Positions 40,899-50,108 are shown, numbered from the stretch's first letter. The stretch is DNA of 64,000 nucleotides from an uncultured Pseudomonas sp. (GCF_913774235.1 NZ_CAJYDW010000002.1:124001-188000), one strand, 5' to 3'. Program-made: numbers and translations. Notes: a model not told the origin generated them from the letters alone.

Positions 40899-41821
40899 AT
40901 ACTGTGACGATCCACAACACCAAGCTCCCCATCGTCGAGTACCAAGGCCAGCGCGTCGTTACCCTGGCAATGATCGATGAAGTTCATGAGCGTGCCGAAG
41001 GTACTGCTGGCCGTAATTACCGGGAGCATCGTGAGCGGCTGGTCAAGGGGAGCGAGTACTTCGAACTGACTGCCGACGAAATTCGTCGGCAGTCGTTAAG
41101 TCACGTTTTTCCGCCCAGGACGGCGAAAGGCATCCTGCTGACGGAGGGGGGTTACCTGATGTTGGTGAAGTCGCTGACCGATGACCTAGCATGGGACGTC
41201 CAGCGGCAGTTGGTAAACAGCTACTTCCGGGCAGCGACGCTTGGGACGCCAGACATGACCACAGATATCGGCAAGCTGCTGATGATCAAGGAGCTGACCG
41301 AGCAGCAGCTGGCGATCCTTGCCGAAAATAAGCAGCTGCAAGTAGAGAACCAGCAGCAGGCGGAGCAGATAGAGAGCATGGAGAGCTTATTCATGGTCGG
41401 CGAGACCACGGTAGGATTTGCCAGGCGCTTGAACGGCGTTCGCTGTGATCGCATCAATAGCGAACTGCTCAAGCTGGGTTGGCTTTTCAACGAGCAGCGG
41501 GACCCAGAAAAACCACCGATGTGGCGAGTGGCAAGCATGGCCAGGGACAAGTATCTGACCGAGCGGCCGTTCCGTGGCACGCGAGAGGGTGGAGAGCCCT
41601 TCGTCAGGTACACCCCTGTCATGCTCTTGGATGGCACGAAGCGGCTGCACAAGCTGTACTTGGCCGGCCGGTTACCGATGAAGCAGTCGTGGGATGGGGA
41701 GTTCACTCACTTCAAGCTGGAGATTGAGGGGCACTCTGTCCGAGTGGTGGACGTGTTCAATCGGCCAGGCGGAAGACTCACCAGCAGATCGGGCGAGCAG
41801 GGCGACCACAAGCCCCATTGA
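40895..41821 (+). CDS. ORF6N/KilAC-type antirepressor
   Basis: 308 residues, ATGA overlap with the BRO-N gene. The N-terminal ORF6N domain (LPIVEYQGQRVVTLAMIDEV, then NYREHRERLVKGSEYFELT) is followed by a coiled coil (about 125-165, LAILAENKQLQVENQQQAEQ) and a KilAC-like C-terminal domain (FARRLNGVRCDRINSELLKL). Two different antirepressors in one operon suggest action on two repressors. Confidence 0.88.
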   Translation: MNTVTIHNTKLPIVEYQGQRVVTLAMIDEVHERAEGTAGRNYREHRERLVKGSEYFELTADEIRRQSLSHVFPPRTAKGILLTEGGYLMLVKSLTDDLAWDVQRQLVNSYFRAATLGTPDMTTDIGKLLMIKELTEQQLAILAENKQLQVENQQQAEQIESMESLFMVGETTVGFARRLNGVRCDRINSELLKLGWLFNEQRDPEKPPMWRVASMARDKYLTERPFRGTREGGEPFVRYTPVMLLDGTKRLHKLYLAGRLPMKQSWDGEFTHFKLEIEGHSVRVVDVFNRPGGRLTSRSGEQGDHKPH

Positions 41822-41837
41822 TCTGACCCTCTATCAG

Positions 41838-41862
41838 AACCCAGCCCAGTGCTGGGTTTCTG
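41838..41862 (+). terminator. Terminator of the antirepressor operon
   Basis: AACCCAGC, loop CCAGT, GCTGGGTT, followed by TCT. Confidence 0.6.
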
Positions 41863-41914
41863 TGCTGCTACCACGCTGCGCTAGACTCGACGAAAACTAG
41901 GCGAGGAATGCGCT

Positions 41915-42253
41915 ATGCGGTGGATTGCAGTGGGACTGGGGATGTTGGTGCTGGCGGGTTGCACGACTTCAGGGCTTTCAGAAAGGGAGCCTGCATTTGT
42001 CGGGGTCAGCAAGAAATCGCCGGTCCAGTATTCGCGGTGCCTGGCGCCCAAATGGCAGGACTTCAATCCGACCACCACGTCTGTGGAGACAGAAACTGGC
42101 GTCCGGATCGTCGCATCCGCTACCTACAACGGGGTGGTTGCCATGGCAACTGCTGACCAGACGCCAGCGGGAACTCAGGTGGCCGTTCGATTGCCGGCCG
42201 GCTGGATACCTGGCACGGGTGGCTGGATAACAGCTGCGAAAAACTGCTTGTAA
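41915..42253 (+). CDS. Prophage lipoprotein, Cor-like candidate
   Basis: 112 residues. The signal peptide MRWIAVGLGMLVLAGC ends in a lipobox (LAGC, Cys-16). The mature part (about 97 residues) is beta-rich with two more Cys. A lipoprotein among tail genes fits Cor of N15/phi80, which blocks the FhuA receptor to exclude other phages. Position is the main argument; sequence similarity was not tested. It has its own terminator. Confidence 0.75.
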   Translation: MRWIAVGLGMLVLAGCTTSGLSEREPAFVGVSKKSPVQYSRCLAPKWQDFNPTTTSVETETGVRIVASATYNGVVAMATADQTPAGTQVAVRLPAGWIPGTGGWITAAKNCL

Positions 42254-42255
42254 AC

Positions 42256-42278
42256 AGCCGCCTCCGGGCGGCTTTTTC
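42256..42278 (+). terminator. Terminator after the lipoprotein gene
   Basis: AGCCGCC, loop TCCG, GGCGGCT, then TTTTT. Confidence 0.8.
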
Positions 42279-42293
42279 ATACCTGGAGAAAAT

Positions 42294-42911
42294 ATGACAT
42301 CAGCAGCCCACTATACCCCCGCCACCATCATCAAGCTTTCGGGTCCGCTCGCCCGGCTGTTCGGTCGCACGCATCGCTACTTCCTGGACCGGGGCACCGC
42401 CGAGGAGGCTTTCAGCGCCTTGCGCAATACCCTGGACGGCTTCCGCGAAGCCATCGCCGCCTTGGAGCGCCGCGGCCTGGTCTACGCCGTCTTCCGCAAT
42501 CGCGAGAACGTCGGGCCTGATCGCTTCGAACTTGGGGGTACCCGAGAGATTCGGATCGTTCCGGTGATGCGCGGCAGCAAGCGTGCCGGCGTACTGCAGA
42601 CGGTCGTTGGCGCGGTACTGATAGTCGCCGGGCTCTTCGTATCAGGACTCTCTGGTGGTTGGGCCGCCCCCATCGGGAACACTCTCGTCACGGCCGGCAT
42701 CGGCTTGGTTGCCGGCGGCGTAGTCCAGATGCTCAGCCCCCAGGCCAAAGGCCTGAAAACCAGCGCCGCCCCGGAGAACCAGCCGAGCTACGCCTTCGGC
42801 AGCGCTCGAAACACCACGGCGAGCGGCAGCCCCATCCCGATCTGCTACGGCCGCCGGCGGTGGGGCGGCGTCATCATCAGCGCCGGGATCTACGCGGAAG
42901 ACGCGACCTAG
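42294..42911 (+). CDS. Tail assembly protein I-like
   Basis: 205 residues. TIIKLSGPLARLFGRTHRYF, then VVGAVLIVAGLFVSGLSGG and IGLVAGGVVQMLSPQ then PSYAFGSARNTTASGSPIPI are the gpI pattern. It assists J in tail-tip assembly. It restarts the tail operon after the inserted block. Confidence 0.93.
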   Translation: MTSAAHYTPATIIKLSGPLARLFGRTHRYFLDRGTAEEAFSALRNTLDGFREAIAALERRGLVYAVFRNRENVGPDRFELGGTREIRIVPVMRGSKRAGVLQTVVGAVLIVAGLFVSGLSGGWAAPIGNTLVTAGIGLVAGGVVQMLSPQAKGLKTSAAPENQPSYAFGSARNTTASGSPIPICYGRRRWGGVIISAGIYAEDAT

Positions 42912-42919
42912 GAGGCCCT

Positions 42920-43171
42920 ATGGAAAGCGAAGTGAGCTACACCCTGGCCCTGTCTGACGTTTTCGAGCTTGTGGGCGCCGCCATCTGCGGCAGCGGGCTA
43001 GAGATTGCCATTTTTGACGGTGAGGCAGAGATCGACCGCCTTCAGCGCCGTGGAAAGGTTGCCACCGGCAGCTACCGCGAGACGTATAGGGGAAAGCCTG
43101 ACCTGCGCGCGAGGCTGGTATCCGGCAGCGGCGCCGTGAGCTTCACCAAGACGATCATTCCTGCAACGTGA
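42920..43171 (+). CDS. Hypothetical tail-region protein
   Basis: 83 residues, GGAGG 5 bases before the ATG. ELVGAAICGSGLEIAIFDGE, then GSYRETYRGKPDLRARL; a small beta-rich protein. Conserved position between I and J. Function unknown. Confidence 0.7.
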   Translation: MESEVSYTLALSDVFELVGAAICGSGLEIAIFDGEAEIDRLQRRGKVATGSYRETYRGKPDLRARLVSGSGAVSFTKTIIPAT

Positions 43172-43323
43172 AGCCACTCATAAGTCATCCGTTCCAAGGA
43201 ATTGGGAATCGTGCTCCACTGACTGCTAGGCCGCCGTAAAGCTCTGCTACGTTCGCAGGGGGCGAACCCTTCAAGGTCACCGGAATTTATCCGGATGATA
43301 ATTCATAAGGTGGAGCAAGATTT

Positions 43324-43806
43324 ATGCTTGATTGTATATTTATTCCTATTATTCAAGTTACTAGCGGTGCGCTTGAAGAAATTCGCGAAAAATGCTGTTT
43401 CGAAACTAATATCAATATGGAGGTGCAACAAGATCATCTTCGTGTCCATAACTATACTCCGAAAGATGTTTTTGAGCTTCCCTACGTAGCATTTTTAGTT
43501 GCTGGCGATATCGCCATGATCGTTCAGGTAGACTTTTGGCGACATAGGGTGGGAAGCGATAAGTGGGAGTTTCAATTCGCATGGCATATTTCTGGAGATG
43601 TTTTGGGTAAGATTAAGGATAGGCTTAGCGGTAGGCACTATTTTGTTGGTCTGAGTAGGGCTGAGTTTGAAGATGCGTTTGTAGATGATGATTTTACGAA
43701 TAGTGGCGCGGGCCAATTAAAGCTCAGCCTTAATGAGGCGGCGAAAGCAGTGGCTGCTAAATTTGGAGTTAGTTCTAGCAATGTAAAAATTTCAGTAACT
43801 AACTAG
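43324..43806 (+). CDS. AT-rich orphan gene (moron)
   Basis: 160 residues, GGTGGAG upstream of the ATG. GC content is far lower than its neighbours, with many AT-ending codons. It has separate upstream sequence and its own terminator. PYVAFLVAGDIAMIVQVDFW and GRHYFVGLSRAEFEDAFVDD look like a soluble alpha/beta domain. No family recognised. It is inserted between I and J, so it is expressed apart from them, perhaps in lysogens. Confidence 0.75.
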   Translation: MLDCIFIPIIQVTSGALEEIREKCCFETNINMEVQQDHLRVHNYTPKDVFELPYVAFLVAGDIAMIVQVDFWRHRVGSDKWEFQFAWHISGDVLGKIKDRLSGRHYFVGLSRAEFEDAFVDDDFTNSGAGQLKLSLNEAAKAVAAKFGVSSSNVKISVTN

Positions 43807-43825
43807 ATAATCAAATTAAAAAAAT

Positions 43826-43847
43826 GCCGCCTTCGGGCGGTTTTTTT
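43826..43847 (+). terminator. Terminator of the AT-rich moron
   Basis: CCGCC, loop TTCG, GGCGG, then a run of seven T. Confidence 0.82.
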
Positions 43848-43864
43848 ATGCCTCGGAGAAACCC

Positions 43865-46800
43865 ATGACCGCCGCATTGCCATCCGAAATCACCGGCCGC
43901 AAGGGCGGTAGCAGCAACCCGAAGCAGCCTTCAGAGGCCGCCGACAGCCTGCGCAGTATCGCCAAGACGAAGATTCTCATCGCTGCGGGCGAAGGAGAGT
44001 TCGACGGCACGCCTTCAGGGCAAGACATCTACCTCGACAACACCCCGCTGCTCGACGCTCAGGGAAACAGCAACTTCACCGGCGTCACCTGGGCGTGGCG
44101 CCCGGGCACCGTCGAGCAGCCGTATATCCCTGGCCTGCCTTCGGTCGAGAACGAGACGACGGTGAACGTCGAGCTGCGCAGCACCGCCGCCTGGGTTCGC
44201 TCCATCAGCAACACCCAGCTGTCCGCCGTGCGCCTGCGCTTCGCCTGGCCGTCCCTGCAGCAGCAGGACAGCGAGGGCAATATCAACGGGTACCGGATTG
44301 AGTACGCCGTTGACCTGGCCACCGATGGCGGCGCCTACCAGCAGGTGCTGCTCGAGGCCGTGGACGGCAAGACCACCACCCGCTACGAGCGCTCCCGCCG
44401 CATTGATCTGCCCAAGGCGTCCAGCGGCTGGCAGCTCCGCGTCCGGCGGATCACCGCCAACCAGAACAACAACCGCATCGCGGACACGATGTTCATCGCC
44501 GGCCTGGCCGAGGTGATCGACGCCAAGCTGCGCTATCCGAATACCGCACTGCTCTACATCGAGTTCAGCGCCGAGCAGTTCAGCAACATCCCCTCGGTGA
44601 CCCTGGAGTGCAATGCACGCAAGATCCAGGTGCCGACCAACTACGACCCGGTGAACCGCACCTACTCGGGCGTGTGGGATGGCAGCTTCAAGTCGGCCTG
44701 GACCAACAACCCGGCCTGGATCACCTTCGACATCGCGACGAACGATCGCTTCGGCCTGGGCAAGCGCATCAAGCCTTGGATGGTCGACCGGTACGAGCTC
44801 TATCGCATCGCGCAGTACTGCGACCAACTGGTGCCGGACGGCAAGGGCGGGCTGGAGCCCCGTTACCTGTGCGACCTCAATCTGCAGGCCCGTGCCGGCG
44901 CCTGGGAACTGCTGCGCGACATCTCGGCGATCTACCGCGGCATGACCTACTGGGCCCAGGGCCAGCTCAACGTGCAGGCGGACATCCCGCGCTCGGCCGA
45001 CTTCGATTTCGCCTTCACCCGGGCGAACGTCATCGACGGCAAATTCACCTATGGCTCGGCCAGCGAGCGGACTCGCTACACCCGGGCGTTGGTGAGCTAC
45101 GACAACCCGGCCAACAACTACGACACCGACGTAGCCGCTGTCTCGGACACCAAGCTCCAGCGCCGCTACGGCGACAACCCAGTCGAGACCAGCGCCATCG
45201 GCTGCACACGCGAGTCCGAAGGGCAGCGCCGCGGAAAGTGGATCCTGCTGACCAACAGCCAGGACCGCACTGTGACCTTCCAGGTAGGCATGGACGGCCG
45301 TATTCCGTTGCCTGGCCACGTCATCCCGGTGGCGGACAAGCTCATCTCCGGCGCCGAGATCGGTGGCCGCATCAGCGCTGCCTCCGGCACCGTCATCACG
45401 CTGGACCGCGACACCCGTGCGAAGGCCGGGGACCGGCTCATCCTCAACCTGCCCAGCGGGGCCTGTGAGGGTCGGACTATTCGCCAGGTTGTCGGCCGCC
45501 AGATCGTGGTGACCACTGCCTACAGCGAAGCGCCTCAGGCTCAGCTGGTCTGGACGCTCGACGCCGACGACCTGGCCGTGCCGCTATACCGCGTGATGAA
45601 GGTGCGGCGACCGGAGGAGGGTGTCTTCGAAATCTCGGCGCTGCAGTTCGAGCCGTCGAAGTTCGCAGCCATCGATACCGGCGCCAAGCTGGAAAGCCGG
45701 CCGATCAGCATCCTGCCCACCGGCACCGTCGAGGCGCCGGCCAGCGTGTCGGTATCGGCCTACCACGCGGTGAACCAGGGGATCAGCATCACCACCATGA
45801 CCATCGCCTGGCCGGCAGTGGCTGGGGCGGTTGCCTACGACGTCGAGTGGAAGAAGGAAAGTGGCAACTGGGTTCGCATCCAGCGCACTGGCAGCCTAGC
45901 CGTCGATGTGCCGGGGATATACGCCGGGGCCTACCTGGCTCGTGTCCGGGCGGTGAATGCCGTGGACATCGCCTCGGTGTGGAAGAGCTCCAACCTGACC
46001 CAGCTCACCGGGAAGGAGGGCAAGCCGCCGGTGCTGGCTTTGCTCAAAACCACACCCGGCCCGTTCACCATTCGCCTGGACTGGGCTTTCCCGGCTGAGG
46101 GCGCTGGCGATACCGCCTACACCGAGATCCAGCAGGCCACCAATGCCCAGGGCGAAAATGCCCAGAGCATGGGGCTGTTCGGCTACCCCACCAACACCTA
46201 CACCCTGATGGGGCTTGGCCCCGGCGCCGCCTTCTTCTTTCGTGGGCGCCTGATCGACCGCATCGGGAACGTTGGCGATTGGTCATCCTGGGTTCGAGGT
46301 GTTTCCTCTACGGATGCCGACGTCATGTTGGCCTACCTGCTGGGCAAGATCACCAAGACCCAGCTGGGCCAGGACCTGCTCGCGCCGATCGGCGCCGCGG
46401 AAACCCTGGTGCCGCTGGTGTGGAAGGCCGACGCCACCTACAAGAAGGGCCAGGCGGTCGTCTACACCGACGGCCGCCTCTATGCCTGGAACAGCGACAC
46501 CGATGGCAACGAGACGCCGCCCGGGACGAACTGGCTGGATGCTGGGGCGGGCATCGCCCAGGCCGGCGCCGTTGCGGCCCAGGTCAACAAGAACACCCAG
46601 AGCATCACCGACCTCGACGGCAGGGTGAAGGCGCAGGCCGATAGCGTCACCGGCCTGGTGGCCAGCATCACGCCGCAGGGCGCGGGCGATACCACTTGGG
46701 GTGCTGGCGACACCAACGTCTACGCCGGCACGATCACCGTTCAGTCGGTGGCAGCTGACGACAATCTGGCCCAGGCCAAGCGGACCGATACCCTCACCGC

Positions 46801-47320
46801 GGTGGTCGGCGAGAACACTGCCCAGGTGCAGGTGGCGCAGCAGGCAATCGTGCAGCAAGGCAACTCGCTGAACGGCCTGGCCACGAAGATCTCCTCGTCT
46901 TACTCGATCAAGACCGAGATCACTGCCAACGGCACCCGCTACGCCGCCGGCATCGCCCTAGGCGTGGACTACTCGGGCGGCGATGTCACCAGCCAGTTCC
47001 TGGTGATGGCCTCGCGCTTCGCGGTGCTCAACACCGACGGCAGCACGGTCACCTCGCCGTTCCTGATCCAGAACGGCCAGACCATCATCAACGTGGCGAT
47101 CATCGGCGACGGAACCATCACCAACGCCAAGATCGGGGACACCATCCAATCCACCGCTGTGGGGACGAATGGCGCGCCCCTCTGGTCGCTGAGCAAGACC
47201 AGTGGGTTCTCGATGAACAGCGCGGGCGGTAGCGGCCGGATGCAGCAGACGGCCGAGGCCATCAAGATCTGGGACGCCAGCGGCGTGCTCCGGGTCCAGC
47301 TAGGGAATCTGAGCGCATGA
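43865..47320 (+). CDS. Tail tip / host-specificity protein J-like
   Basis: 1151 residues. The N-terminal part has ADSLRSIAKTKILIAAGEGE then FDGTPSGQDIYLDNTPL. The core has hub domains such as WAQGQLNVQADIPRSADFDF, then two fibronectin III-like segments (about 625-830). The C-terminal DUF1983-like region is about 1000-1140. It contacts the receptor and triggers DNA ejection in lambda; the C-terminus should set host range. Confidence 0.95.
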   Translation: MTAALPSEITGRKGGSSNPKQPSEAADSLRSIAKTKILIAAGEGEFDGTPSGQDIYLDNTPLLDAQGNSNFTGVTWAWRPGTVEQPYIPGLPSVENETTVNVELRSTAAWVRSISNTQLSAVRLRFAWPSLQQQDSEGNINGYRIEYAVDLATDGGAYQQVLLEAVDGKTTTRYERSRRIDLPKASSGWQLRVRRITANQNNNRIADTMFIAGLAEVIDAKLRYPNTALLYIEFSAEQFSNIPSVTLECNARKIQVPTNYDPVNRTYSGVWDGSFKSAWTNNPAWITFDIATNDRFGLGKRIKPWMVDRYELYRIAQYCDQLVPDGKGGLEPRYLCDLNLQARAGAWELLRDISAIYRGMTYWAQGQLNVQADIPRSADFDFAFTRANVIDGKFTYGSASERTRYTRALVSYDNPANNYDTDVAAVSDTKLQRRYGDNPVETSAIGCTRESEGQRRGKWILLTNSQDRTVTFQVGMDGRIPLPGHVIPVADKLISGAEIGGRISAASGTVITLDRDTRAKAGDRLILNLPSGACEGRTIRQVVGRQIVVTTAYSEAPQAQLVWTLDADDLAVPLYRVMKVRRPEEGVFEISALQFEPSKFAAIDTGAKLESRPISILPTGTVEAPASVSVSAYHAVNQGISITTMTIAWPAVAGAVAYDVEWKKESGNWVRIQRTGSLAVDVPGIYAGAYLARVRAVNAVDIASVWKSSNLTQLTGKEGKPPVLALLKTTPGPFTIRLDWAFPAEGAGDTAYTEIQQATNAQGENAQSMGLFGYPTNTYTLMGLGPGAAFFFRGRLIDRIGNVGDWSSWVRGVSSTDADVMLAYLLGKITKTQLGQDLLAPIGAAETLVPLVWKADATYKKGQAVVYTDGRLYAWNSDTDGNETPPGTNWLDAGAGIAQAGAVAAQVNKNTQSITDLDGRVKAQADSVTGLVASITPQGAGDTTWGAGDTNVYAGTITVQSVAADDNLAQAKRTDTLTAVVGENTAQVQVAQQAIVQQGNSLNGLATKISSSYSIKTEITANGTRYAAGIALGVDYSGGDVTSQFLVMASRFAVLNTDGSTVTSPFLIQNGQTIINVAIIGDGTITNAKIGDTIQSTAVGTNGAPLWSLSKTSGFSMNSAGGSGRMQQTAEAIKIWDASGVLRVQLGNLSA

Positions 47321-47601
47321 GTTTCGGACTTCAGCTTCGTGACTCTGGCGGTGCCGTCTATTTCGATAGCGGCGCCAATTCTCTGCGGACCATGAGCTAC
47401 GCAGAAATTACCGTGTCGGGCCCCGGAGCGACCTACGACCTGGGCGCTGGCTTTGATTCATCTAAGGAAATAGTGTTCGTCTACGAGAAAACCCCCTCGA
47501 ACAATGGGGTTCCGTTCTACTCCTTCAGCGGTACCAGCCTGGTCTTCGATGCGGGTAGCGCGGGCTCGGTGCTGATCGTTCAGCGAGTGAGGTTCAGATG
47601 A
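47317..47601 (+). CDS. Small tail-tip protein with MSFG start
   Basis: 94 residues, ATGA overlap with J. MSFGLQLRDSGGAVYFDSGA and NSLRTMSYAEITVSG suggest a beta-rich tip protein. The start resembles that of the next gene (MSFGALFTGDQGQTIIDD), so the two may share a J-docking N-terminus. Confidence 0.7.
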   Translation: MSFGLQLRDSGGAVYFDSGANSLRTMSYAEITVSGPGATYDLGAGFDSSKEIVFVYEKTPSNNGVPFYSFSGTSLVFDAGSAGSVLIVQRVRFR

Positions 47602-48269
47602 GCTTCGGCGCGCTGTTCACCGGCGATCAAGGTCAGACGATCATCGATGACACCAACAGCCTTTGCCATGTCATGGCTTCAGGAATCATAGACTCCTCCG
47701 GCTCGGTCACCTACCCAACGCCAATCGCCACCAGCCAGCCACCTCTGGTGTGGGTCAACCTAGACGGTGCTGGCTACCTGACGTACTTCCAGCACACCGG
47801 CTCGGCGGGGAACTGGACCGGCTTCTCCTTCCAGTGGAACACCTACGATCTGACCTCGATCTCGCGCTCTGGCCGCTACATCGCTACTGGAACGTTCCCA
47901 CCAGCAAGGCCTGGCTGGGGCCTGCGGGTGCTGGATGCCAGCAGCCGTGTGCTGGCCGATACCGGCTACAAGTTCTTCCGCTTCTACGGTGGCACGCAGG
48001 CCTGGAGCTATGTGGGGAGCGGGCGTGTAGGCCAGAACTACTACTACCACTTCAACGCAAATTGGCCTTCCACAGGTTTCTATTTCCTGGCCAGCCACTT
48101 TATGCGGGGAATATATCGGACGGTGGTCAATGGGGTGACAGCTTATAACAGCTGTTTGCTTTCAATCGGGCATCGCTCGGCTGATAAGTCACAGGTCTTT
48201 GCATCGCTGGAAACTATTTCCCAGACGCAACCCAACTCCCTGCAATTTCCCCTCATCTATGGGGCATAG
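47598..48269 (+). CDS. Tail-tip associated protein with MSFG start
   Basis: 223 residues. N-terminus as in the preceding small protein; the rest is rich in aromatic and Gly/Ser residues (YIATGTFPPARPGWGLRVLD, YYYHFNANWPSTGFYFLASH), as in receptor-binding tips. Function in adsorption is inferred. Confidence 0.7.
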   Translation: MSFGALFTGDQGQTIIDDTNSLCHVMASGIIDSSGSVTYPTPIATSQPPLVWVNLDGAGYLTYFQHTGSAGNWTGFSFQWNTYDLTSISRSGRYIATGTFPPARPGWGLRVLDASSRVLADTGYKFFRFYGGTQAWSYVGSGRVGQNYYYHFNANWPSTGFYFLASHFMRGIYRTVVNGVTAYNSCLLSIGHRSADKSQVFASLETISQTQPNSLQFPLIYGA

Positions 48270-48296
48270 CTTCAACTACTTCTCCAAGGTGCCGGC

Positions 48297-48908
48297 ATGG
48301 TTCAGCAAATAATCGACACGACCACGGATCACGGGACTTACAAGGGTGATCCGGGCAAGACTGCTTTCGAAAAGACCAAGGCTAACTTCGCAGAGCTGTA
48401 CCAACTCTTCCAAACCGCAGCAAACAAGCTCGGTTATTTCGATGGGAACGGAAAGCCTTCTTTCACCGATATAACGAACTATGCCCGTTCTATATTGGGC
48501 GGGGCTGACGCGGCCAGCGTGCGCAGCGTGCTTGGACTGAATTCCGGCGCTGTTGCCGCGGTGCTGGGGACCATTGCAAACGGGTCAATCATTGAGGTCG
48601 GCGCAAACAGCAATGGAAGCTACATCCGGTTCGCAGGGGGAAAGCAAATATGTAGCAGTAAGAGTCCGCGCGCTACTGCAAGTAGCGCATACGGATCTGG
48701 TTATATGTCATCCTCGGTCTACTCGGTATTCCCAGCGGCATTTTCTTCTCCACCAATATCCCTGCCTTGGACTATCAATCACGTTAGCGGTATATCTTCG
48801 CCGTGGGGAGATACGGTTCCAAATGCAACAAGCTGTAGTGCTCGTCTATTCAGCTTCGTCCAGAACGTCAGCGCTGAACTCGTATTTCTATCTTTCGGAG
48901 ACTTCTGA
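48297..48908 (+). CDS. Tail fibre protein
   Basis: 203 residues. The N-terminus TTTDHGTYKGDPGKTAFEKT (attachment-type), middle helix, and C-terminal NGSYIRFAGGKQICSSK, the typical start of a phage fibre tip domain. The last 90 residues are Ser-rich and end in an aromatic strand. One-base overlap with the next gene. Confidence 0.82.
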   Translation: MVQQIIDTTTDHGTYKGDPGKTAFEKTKANFAELYQLFQTAANKLGYFDGNGKPSFTDITNYARSILGGADAASVRSVLGLNSGAVAAVLGTIANGSIIEVGANSNGSYIRFAGGKQICSSKSPRATASSAYGSGYMSSSVYSVFPAAFSSPPISLPWTINHVSGISSPWGDTVPNATSCSARLFSFVQNVSAELVFLSFGDF

Positions 48909-49261
48909 TGTTCAACATCACACAATCTCCCAGCCGCCCGGCGGGAACCGCTGCCGTGGACATGGTCGTCTTCGTCCAGGGATCGGTTATCACCATCAAT
49001 GACGAGCCGTTCGACTTCAGCTTCATGGAGAAGGGGTCGAGTCTGCCGCATGACGCCATCCAGTCCGATCACTTCGCTCCGGGCTATGTCACCTGCGACT
49101 CTGCTGGGGTGATAAATGTCGCGCTGCTGGTGCCGGTTGGCCCGGGCGTCACGGCGGACCTCCCGCTGCTGGAAGGGAAGAAATACGGGAAGGTGATCGA
49201 CGTCCACATTCCCGCGACGGAGCAGGCGGCCCTGGCCGCCACGGAGGCCGTCAATGCCTAA
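48908..49261 (+). CDS. Hypothetical tail fibre accessory protein
   Basis: 117 residues. MFNITQSPSRPAGTAAVDMV and TINDEPFDFSFMEKGSSLPH; beta-rich. Pairs with the DUF4376 gene that overlaps it by 8 bases. Probably a fibre chaperone or structural tip; not established. Confidence 0.68.
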   Translation: MFNITQSPSRPAGTAAVDMVVFVQGSVITINDEPFDFSFMEKGSSLPHDAIQSDHFAPGYVTCDSAGVINVALLVPVGPGVTADLPLLEGKKYGKVIDVHIPATEQAALAATEAVNA

Positions 49262-49676
49262 CATCGACACCAGCAAGCTGATCACTGCGGCGCAGCAGCA
49301 GGCGGCCGCCAAAGCCGCCTTCGACGATGACGTGACCCGCGAGCGGGACCGCCGGATTGCCGCCGGCTTCACGTTCGATGGTAAGATTTTCCAGTCCCGC
49401 CAGACTGATCGCGAGAACATCATGGGCAATGCTCAGCTCGCGTTCATGGCTGTGGCCGGCGGCGCCGAGGCTGGCAACCTACGCTGGGCCGACGCGAACT
49501 CCGATTTCGCCTGGATAGCCGCCGATAACACCCTAGTGCCGATGGACGCACCGACCATGCTGGCCTTCGCCAAGGCCTCGGCCGCCCAGAAGGCCAGGCT
49601 CATCTTCAAAGCGCGCGAGATCAAGGACATCGTGCCTCAGCCAACGGACGTGACCGACGACAAGCTCTGGGGGTGA
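49254..49676 (+). CDS. DUF4376 family tail protein
   Basis: 140 residues. RDRRIAAGFTFDGKIFQSRQ, TDRENIMGNAQLAFMAVAG, FAWIAADNTLVPMDAPTMLA match DUF4376, commonly found at the C-terminus of tail fibre assembly proteins. Likely assists fibre assembly. Confidence 0.85.
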   Translation: MPNIDTSKLITAAQQQAAAKAAFDDDVTRERDRRIAAGFTFDGKIFQSRQTDRENIMGNAQLAFMAVAGGAEAGNLRWADANSDFAWIAADNTLVPMDAPTMLAFAKASAAQKARLIFKAREIKDIVPQPTDVTDDKLWG

Positions 49677-49679
49677 TTC

Positions 49680-50066
49680 ATGTTCAACACGCCGTTCTTC
49701 GCCAATGCGCTGACCCTGGCGCAAGGAGTGAGCGCAGCCAAAAGCACAGCGCAGGATGCCGTGAAACTTGCCGAGGGCGTGGCCTCCAGCGTGGCGATCA
49801 GCTACGACGTGACCACCGATTCTCAAGGCAAGGCCAAGGTCGACTACACCGCGCTCAAGCTGGCCAAGGCGCCGCGCATTACCTGCCTGCCGCGCCTGGC
49901 CGACGGCGACCTGCCGGTGATGTTCGAGCTGGTCGGCGAGCCTACAACCACCTCCTGCACGGTGCGCTGTCGGCGAATCGCCTCGGCGCTGAATACTGGC
50001 GTGTTGCCTAGCTATACCGCCGTCGCCGGCGTGAAGCTGTTCGTCTACGTACGACCTGTCGCCTGA
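49680..50066 (+). CDS. Hypothetical tail-region protein
   Basis: 128 residues. LTLAQGVSAAKSTAQDAVKL is a helical start; the C-terminal part is beta-rich. Last gene of the fibre cluster, followed by a terminator. No family recognised. Confidence 0.68.
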   Translation: MFNTPFFANALTLAQGVSAAKSTAQDAVKLAEGVASSVAISYDVTTDSQGKAKVDYTALKLAKAPRITCLPRLADGDLPVMFELVGEPTTTSCTVRCRRIASALNTGVLPSYTAVAGVKLFVYVRPVA

Positions 50067-50083
50067 CTTCCATCCATCTCACT

Positions 50084-50108
50084 AGCCCGCCGAGCGCGGG
50101 CTTTTTTT
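50084..50108 (+). terminator. Terminator between tail and lysis genes
   Basis: AGCCCGC, loop CGAGC, GCGGGCT, then a run of seven T. Confidence 0.85.
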
